DNA of 9,392 nucleotides from positions 1 through 9,392 of the forward strand of contig JAAZAC010000276.1 in assembly GCA_012514545.1 (NCBI GenBank), read 5' to 3'. Shown one piece after another: positions 5,694 to 9,392 of the stretch. Each line of letters begins with the position of its first letter. Within the stretch, counting starts at the first letter, position 1. The notes below the pieces were generated by a model, which was not told the DNA's origin, ran no database searches, and saw only the letters and a list, made by a program, of their open reading frames with translations. The position numbers were made by a program, and so were the translations under genes. This stretch comes from Actinomycetales bacterium. GTDB taxonomy: Bacteria > Actinomycetota > Actinomycetes > Actinomycetales > Cellulomonadaceae.

Positions 5694-5850
5694 CGGAGTC
5701 GGGCGCACCGGGCGCCTCCGGCGCGGGATCGAACTTCGCGGGGCGGCGGGCTCCGCCCGTGGGCGGTGGTGGGGCGGCGCGGGTCGGGGTCGCGTCAGGG
5801 CCGGCCGGGCGGCGCCGCGGGTCGAGCCGGGGGCCGGCGTCGGGCGACGG

Positions 5851-6579
5851 TCAGACGACGCCGTGCGTGTATGCGAAGACGACGGCCTGCACCCGGTCCC
5901 GCAGACCCAGCTTGAGCAGCACGTTCGACACGTGCGTCTTCACGGTGGCCCGGCCGAGCACGAGCTCGGCGGCGATCTCGTCGTTCGACAGGCCGCGGGC
6001 CACGAGCCGGAGCACCTCGAGCTCGCGGTCCGTCAGGACGCTCACCGCCTCCGCCGCGCGGCCTCCGTCGTCGGGCGGAGGGGGCGCGGCCGCCTGCTCG
6101 GCGGCGACCGCGCGCTCGATGACCGCGCGCGTGACCTCGGGCGCGAGCAGCGCCTCGCCCGCGGCGACGGCCCGGATGGCGTCGACGAGGTGCTCGGGCC
6201 GGGAGTTCTTCAGCAGGAACCCGCTCGCGCCCGCGCGCAGCGCCGCGAGGAGGTAGTCCTCCCGGTTGAACGTCGTGAGCATGAGCACCGCCGCGCGCAC
6301 CGCCGGGTCCGCGACGAGCCGGCGCGTGGCCTCCAGCCCGTCCATGTCGGGCATCTGCACGTCCATGCAGATGACGTCGGGGTCGAGCTCGCGCGCCGCC
6401 GCGAGCGCCTCGCGCCCCGTGCCGGCCTCGCCGGCGACGACGATGCCGGGCTGCGCGCCGAGGATCGTCGCGATGCCCGCGCGCAGGAGCGCCTGGTCGT
6501 CGACGAGGAGGACGCGGACCGGGCCGTCGTCGGGCGCGGGGCCGTCGGGCGCGGGGGTGGGGTCGGGCGCGGCGGTCAC
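5851..6579 (-). CDS. NarL/LuxR-family response regulator
   Basis: A 242-residue two-component regulator. The receiver domain (about 20-140) has the acidic pair D27/D28, phospho-acceptor Asp73 in CMDVQMPDMDG, Thr102 and Lys124 in LLKNSRPEHL. An Ala/Pro/Asp-rich linker (about 160-182) leads to a LuxR-type helix-turn-helix at about 184-242 (LTDRELEVLRLVARGLSNDEIA, then RATVKTHVSNVLLKLGLRDR). Phosphorylation by the neighbouring kinase would promote dimerisation and DNA binding. The GTG start overlaps the kinase stop by 4 bp (GTGA) with GGGGAG six bases upstream. The frame is open well past this start inside the kinase gene, but that extension is a shadow. The downstream exporter genes are the obvious candidate target. 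Confidence 0.96.
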   Translation of the reverse strand: MTAAPDPTPAPDGPAPDDGPVRVLLVDDQALLRAGIATILGAQPGIVVAGEAGTGREALAAARELDPDVICMDVQMPDMDGLEATRRLVADPAVRAAVLMLTTFNREDYLLAALRAGASGFLLKNSRPEHLVDAIRAVAAGEALLAPEVTRAVIERAVAAEQAAAPPPPDDGGRAAEAVSVLTDRELEVLRLVARGLSNDEIAAELVLGRATVKTHVSNVLLKLGLRDRVQAVVFAYTHGVV

Positions 6580-7952
6580 GCGCGGCTCCCCTTCTCGAGC
6601 GGGATGCGGGCGCGCACGAGGAAGCCGCCGCGCGAGCGGGGGCGGGCCTCGAGGGTCCCGCCGTCGGCGGCGACGCGCTCCCGGATGCCGATGAGACCCA
6701 GACCCGTCCCGGGCGTGCGCGCGGGCGGGGTCGCCACGGAACGGCCGGCGCCGTCGTCGGCCACCTCGAGCTCCACGGCGTCGTCGAGGTAGCGCAGGCG
6801 CACGTCCGCGTGGGCGCGCTGGCCGGCGTGCTTGCGGGTGTTCGTCAGCGCCTCCTGGGCGATGCGGTACAGGTTGAGCGACAGCAGCGGGGGCAGGCGC
6901 ACGGGGTCGCCGACCACCTGGAACGTCGCCCCCAGGCCGGCGTCGCGCGCGGACGCGACGAGATCGGGCAGCGCCTCGACGCCGAGGGAGCCGACGGCGC
7001 CCGCCTCGCCGTCGCCGTTCGAGGACTCGTCGCGGAGCGTGCCGAGGATGCCCTGCAGCTCGCCGATGGCCTCGCGCGCGGACTCCTCGACCTGCTCGAG
7101 GCTCGCGCGGGCCCGCGCCGGGTCGGCGTCGAGGAGCGTGCGGGCCGCGGCCGCCTGGACGCCCATCATCGAGACGTGGTGCGCGACGGCGTCGTGCAGC
7201 TCGCGTGCGAGGCGCAGGCGCTCGATGGCGACCGCCTGCTGGGCCACGCGCCGCCGCTCCCGCTCGAGCTGGCGGGTGCGCAGCTCGGTCCGGGCGCGCT
7301 CGCGGGCGGACGCCCACTGCCGCTCGCCGAACCAGAACGCCCCCGCGAAGTACAGGACGTTCGTGAGGAGCTGGATGACGAGGTAGGCGACGAGCGGCGA
7401 GAACGCGCCCGCGCGGGAGAGGTCCGGGAGCGCCTCGGGGTCGTTCGTCGTCATGAGGATCTTGGCGGTGAGCCAGCCGAACATCCCGACGATGACGACG
7501 CCGCGCGCCCACAGCGCGCGCCGCCGGTCCGGCTCCCACGCCCCGACCGTGTACAGCGCGCAGAACAGCGCGATGTTGGCGAAGAGCGTCTCGGGGACGC
7601 GCACCTCCACGTGCACGACGAACGCGACGGTGACGACGGCGAGCACGGCGCTCGGCCAGCGGCGCCGGGCCGCGAGGGCGCCCGTCTGCGCCGCGAGCGC
7701 GAGCACCGACAGCCACGCGGGCGCGGGCTCCTCGTACAGGCCGGCAACGCGCCACAGCACCATGCTCAGCAGCGCGCCGCAGAACAGCCCGGCGGCAAGC
7801 AGCGCGTCGGACCGCAGCCCCTCCCGACCCACGGGGGCGCGGCGCCAGCCCGGGAGGTCCGGGTCGTCGTCGGCGGCGGGGAGCGGGGGAGCCGGCAGCG
7901 GCGACGGCACCGGGGCGGGGGCCGCGGTCGGGGCGTCGGGCTCGGTGCGCAC
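6576..7952 (-). CDS. Sensor histidine kinase, HisKA_3 (NarL-partner) type
   Basis: A 458-residue membrane kinase. A Pro/Ala-rich cytoplasmic N-terminus (1-45) precedes about six membrane segments (between about 48 and 208) without a large extracytoplasmic domain, the layout of actinobacterial intramembrane-sensing kinases. A charged helix (about 210-245) leads to the dimerisation/phosphoacceptor motif RLARELHDAVAHHVSMM, with His253. The ATPase domain shows an N-box (AQEALTNTRKHA, 366-377), VADDGAG (397-403) and GTGLGLIGIRERV (415-427). It would autophosphorylate and pass phosphate to the overlapping response regulator. The GTG at 7952 is preferred because TAGCGT lies exactly six bases upstream, making the message leaderless. 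The signal is unknown; cell-envelope or drug stress is a guess from the linked exporter. Confidence 0.96.
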   Translation of the reverse strand: MRTEPDAPTAAPAPVPSPLPAPPLPAADDDPDLPGWRRAPVGREGLRSDALLAAGLFCGALLSMVLWRVAGLYEEPAPAWLSVLALAAQTGALAARRRWPSAVLAVVTVAFVVHVEVRVPETLFANIALFCALYTVGAWEPDRRRALWARGVVIVGMFGWLTAKILMTTNDPEALPDLSRAGAFSPLVAYLVIQLLTNVLYFAGAFWFGERQWASARERARTELRTRQLERERRRVAQQAVAIERLRLARELHDAVAHHVSMMGVQAAAARTLLDADPARARASLEQVEESAREAIGELQGILGTLRDESSNGDGEAGAVGSLGVEALPDLVASARDAGLGATFQVVGDPVRLPPLLSLNLYRIAQEALTNTRKHAGQRAHADVRLRYLDDAVELEVADDGAGRSVATPPARTPGTGLGLIGIRERVAADGGTLEARPRSRGGFLVRARIPLEKGSRA

Positions 7953-7958
7953 GGACCA

Positions 7959-7964
7959 ACGCTA
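7959..7964 (-). promoter_or_regulatory. -10 box of the kinase-regulator operon (leaderless type)
   Basis: On the minus strand TAGCGT (7964 to 7959) is followed by six bases and then the kinase GTG. There is no Shine-Dalgarno sequence and no clear -35 box. The spacing repeats that seen at dcd and the 2480 gene. Confidence 0.5.
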
Positions 7965-7988
7965 GCCGCGCGGGTGCCCCGCCCGGGC

Positions 7989-8048
7989 GTCCGGTGAGGG
8001 CCGGCGAGGGGTCCGGCGAGGGGTCCGGCGAGCGCGGTCCGGCGGGCC
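7989..8048. repeat. Short imperfect tandem repeat, about 12-bp unit
   Basis: The unit CCGGCGAGGGGT occurs exactly at 8001-8012 and 8013-8024. Degenerate copies flank it (CCGGTGAGGG at 7991, CCGGCGAGCG at 8025, CCGGCGGGCC at 8039). The tract lies in the divergent spacer between the kinase gene and the 8145 gene, just upstream of the kinase -10 box, so it could be an array of regulator sites or merely slippage-prone low-complexity sequence. Confidence 0.6.
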
Positions 8049-8144
8049 GCGCGTCGGGGGTCGAGGGGCTCCCGGCCAGGAACGTCACCGAGTTGGGACA
8101 TGAAGCCGGTTCCCCGCGGGCCCCGGAGGGGACATCATCGTCGG

Positions 8145-9068
8145 ATGCAGCGCTCGGCCGAGTACGACGCGTTCGGACCCTGGACGTACCGGGTCCGCAC
8201 GGCTGACGAGGTGCCGCGCCTGTACCGGCGCCACGGGGTGGACCCGGAGGCGGCGCGGCTCGTGCTCAAGGTGCCGCGGGTGATCGACCGGCGGGACGCC
8301 AACCCCGAGATGCACCTGTACGACCACCTGCTCGTCGCCGGCGACGAGAGCCTCACGGTGCTGAGCCGCCGCGGCGACACGTACCAGACCGTCGTCGTGC
8401 CCTACTCGCGGATCGGCGCGATCCACCACAGCTACTCGATGCTCGACGGGCTCCTCGTGGTGCACGACGTCGACGGGCTCGAGCGCGCGGGGGTCGCCGT
8501 CGCGATCCGCTACAACGCGATCTCCCGCCGGGTCATGGAGGACCTCGCGGAGCTGCTCCGGGAGCAGGCGCTGGCCGCGCGGCCCCCCGCGGAGCGTCCC
8601 GGCCGCGCGGCCCTGCCGACGACGCGCGTGCTCGACCTCGGCGACGCCGACGCCGCGCTCGTCACCGCGCGGATCGAGATCGCGGACCGCCGGCCCGGCC
8701 TGGTGCTGCTCGGCGCGCAGCCGCGGACCGTCGTCGCCCGCCGGGACACGACCTTCGGCCGGGTGCTCGACGCGCTGCGGCCCGTCACGCTGCACGCCGC
8801 GCTCGTGTGCGCCGACACCGGGACGCTGGAGTTCGTCCACCGGCGGGAGTGGTTCACGAGCCACCCGAAGCCGCAGTTCTCGGTGGCGCACACGGTGATC
8901 CTCACGGACGCGGTCACCGCCGTCGGCTCGCACGAGCACCCGCGCTACGTCGGGGTCTACCGCGTCCAGATCGCGGCGGGGCGCGCCCGGGTCGACGTCG
9001 CGTTCCCCGACGGCGCTGAGTCGGGCGGCGCCATCGCGGGCGCGCTCGCCGGCGTCCGCGCCATCTGA
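8145..9068 (+). CDS. Hypothetical protein, probable tandem PH-like domains, 307 aa
   Basis: The protein has no signal peptide or membrane segment and no catalytic motif. Residues about 57-140 read like a bacterial PH-like fold: MHLYDHLLVAGDESLTVLSR, then TVVVPYSRIGAIHHS, LDGLLVVHD and AIRYN, closed by the helix RRVMEDLAELLREQ. After an Ala/Pro-rich linker (about 143-157), residues about 172-303 repeat a beta-rich pattern (GLVLLGAQPRTVVARR, YVGVYRVQIAAG) with a final helix ESGGAIAGALAGVRAI. The domain call is by pattern only. ATG at 8145 is preferred because PH-like homology starts soon after; an in-frame ATG at 8100 would add 15 unconserved-looking residues. No good ribosome site precedes either; CATCAT six bases before 8145 may be a weak leaderless -10. 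The gene is divergent from the kinase. Confidence 0.78.
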   Translation: MQRSAEYDAFGPWTYRVRTADEVPRLYRRHGVDPEAARLVLKVPRVIDRRDANPEMHLYDHLLVAGDESLTVLSRRGDTYQTVVVPYSRIGAIHHSYSMLDGLLVVHDVDGLERAGVAVAIRYNAISRRVMEDLAELLREQALAARPPAERPGRAALPTTRVLDLGDADAALVTARIEIADRRPGLVLLGAQPRTVVARRDTTFGRVLDALRPVTLHAALVCADTGTLEFVHRREWFTSHPKPQFSVAHTVILTDAVTAVGSHEHPRYVGVYRVQIAAGRARVDVAFPDGAESGGAIAGALAGVRAI

Positions 9069-9115
9069 GCCCGGCGCTGGGCCCTCGCGCAGCACCTGAC
9101 CGCCGCCAGCCCGAG

Positions 9116-9158
9116 CGTCGGAGACTTCCTTTCACAGAGCGACAGAAACTCTCCGACG
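9116..9158. terminator. Hairpin between convergent genes, overlapping the DUF559 stop codon
   Basis: CGTCGGAGA (9116-9124) and TCTCCGACG (9150-9158) form a perfect 9-bp stem. The 25-nt loop contains the minus-strand stop codon (9134 to 9132) and a shorter TTTC/GAAA pair. The loop is unusually A/T-rich for this genome. It lies about 50 bp past the stop of the 8145 gene, so it may terminate both transcripts. Confidence 0.45.
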
Positions 9159-9392
9159 TTCCACCACCGGGCACCCCGGACCGCACGGGCGCGGCGTCGC
9201 CCGCCACCCGCCGCGGTGCAGCGCGCCGACGACCTGCACCGCGACCCGGCACGGGGTCACGGCCACGTGCCGCCAGCGGTAGCGCAGGGTCACCTCCCGC
9301 GTCGCGAGCAGCACCGCGTTGTCCCGCCACGTGTCGGCGTCGGTCCGGCCGCCAGGGTGACCCAGCGCGCCGTCGAGCTCTACCCGCACGCC
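9132..9392 (-). CDS. DUF559 (PD-(D/E)XK-like) protein, C-terminal end (cut by right window edge)
   Basis: The last 86 residues of a protein whose N-terminus lies outside the window. It contains VRVELDGALGHPGG, the E-x-D/G strand region of the DUF559/Vsr-like nuclease fold. TWRDNAVLLATREVTLRYRWRHV and a C-terminal RVAVQVVGALHRGGWRATPRPCGPGCPVV follow; this tail with two close Cys is common in actinobacterial DUF559 proteins, some of which carry an N-terminal AbiEi-type antitoxin-like domain. DNA cleavage has not been shown for most members, and the function is unknown. A GTG lies at 9389, but homology continues through the edge, so it is internal. The gene converges with the 8145 gene. Confidence 0.85.
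   Translation of the reverse strand, partial: GVRVELDGALGHPGGRTDADTWRDNAVLLATREVTLRYRWRHVAVTPCRVAVQVVGALHRGGWRATPRPCGPGCPVVERRRVSVAL

Noticed and set aside
5747..5759. Terminator after the response regulator (CGGGC/GCCCG hairpin)
   Set aside because: The 5-bp stem with a 3-nt loop and no T-run is what random GC-rich sequence gives; it is not strong enough to list.
6810..7997. 395-codon plus-strand frame opposite the kinase
   Set aside because: It is antisense to a clear histidine kinase and has the low-complexity composition of a complementary-strand shadow.
5851..8088. 745-codon minus-strand frame apparently fusing a long N-terminus to the response regulator
   Set aside because: The upstream part is an Arg/Pro/Ala-rich shadow of the kinase gene; the regulator has its own GTG, ribosome site and 4-bp overlap at 6579.

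Overview
This is a very GC-rich, actinobacterial stretch of DNA. The codon use, ATG/GTG starts, frequent leaderless-type promoters (a TANNNT box about 6 nt before the start codon), a Mycobacterium-type dcd and a DUF559 protein with the Cys-rich tail usual in Cellulomonas-like genomes point to Actinomycetota, most likely Micrococcales. The genus cannot be fixed from the window.

Layout, left to right. (1) Positions 1-702 (minus) hold the N-terminal 234 residues of a tyrosine-type site-specific integrase that runs off the left edge. It begins 96 bp downstream of the 3' end of a tRNA-Gly(CCC) gene (799-872, minus). This is the usual arrangement for an integrated element whose att site lies in a tRNA 3' end, so the left end of the window is probably the edge of an integrative element and the rest is chromosome. 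(2) Positions 873-1633 contain no convincing protein gene. They hold a tRNA promoter, a cluster of palindromes resembling DnaA boxes (1121-1206), and a probable free-standing structured RNA of about 300 nt (roughly 1261-1558) with its own promoter, several GNRA-capped hairpins and a strong intrinsic terminator. (3) dcd (1634-2209, plus) encodes dCTP deaminase and has its own leaderless promoter. (4) A 270-bp C-rich spacer carries three copies of a GAGTGGAACGA motif that can form alternative hairpins. (5) An unrecognised 352-aa protein follows (2480-3538, plus). (6) On the minus strand is a four-gene regulatory and transport block: histidine kinase (7952 to 6576), NarL-type response regulator (6579 to 5851), ABC ATPase (5656 to 4751) and ABC-2 permease (4754 to 3645). 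(7) Divergent from the kinase is a 307-aa protein with probable tandem PH-like folds (8145-9068, plus). It converges on the C-terminal end of a DUF559 PD-(D/E)XK-like protein (9132-9392, minus) that is cut by the right edge.

The kinase and regulator form a two-component pair with 4-bp overlapping genes. The ATPase and permease also overlap by 4 bp and form a NatAB/YhaQP-like exporter. The order suggests that the two-component system senses an envelope signal and controls the exporter, but a 194-bp gap with its own possible promoter separates the two pairs. The most interesting unexplained item is the structured RNA between the tRNA and dcd.
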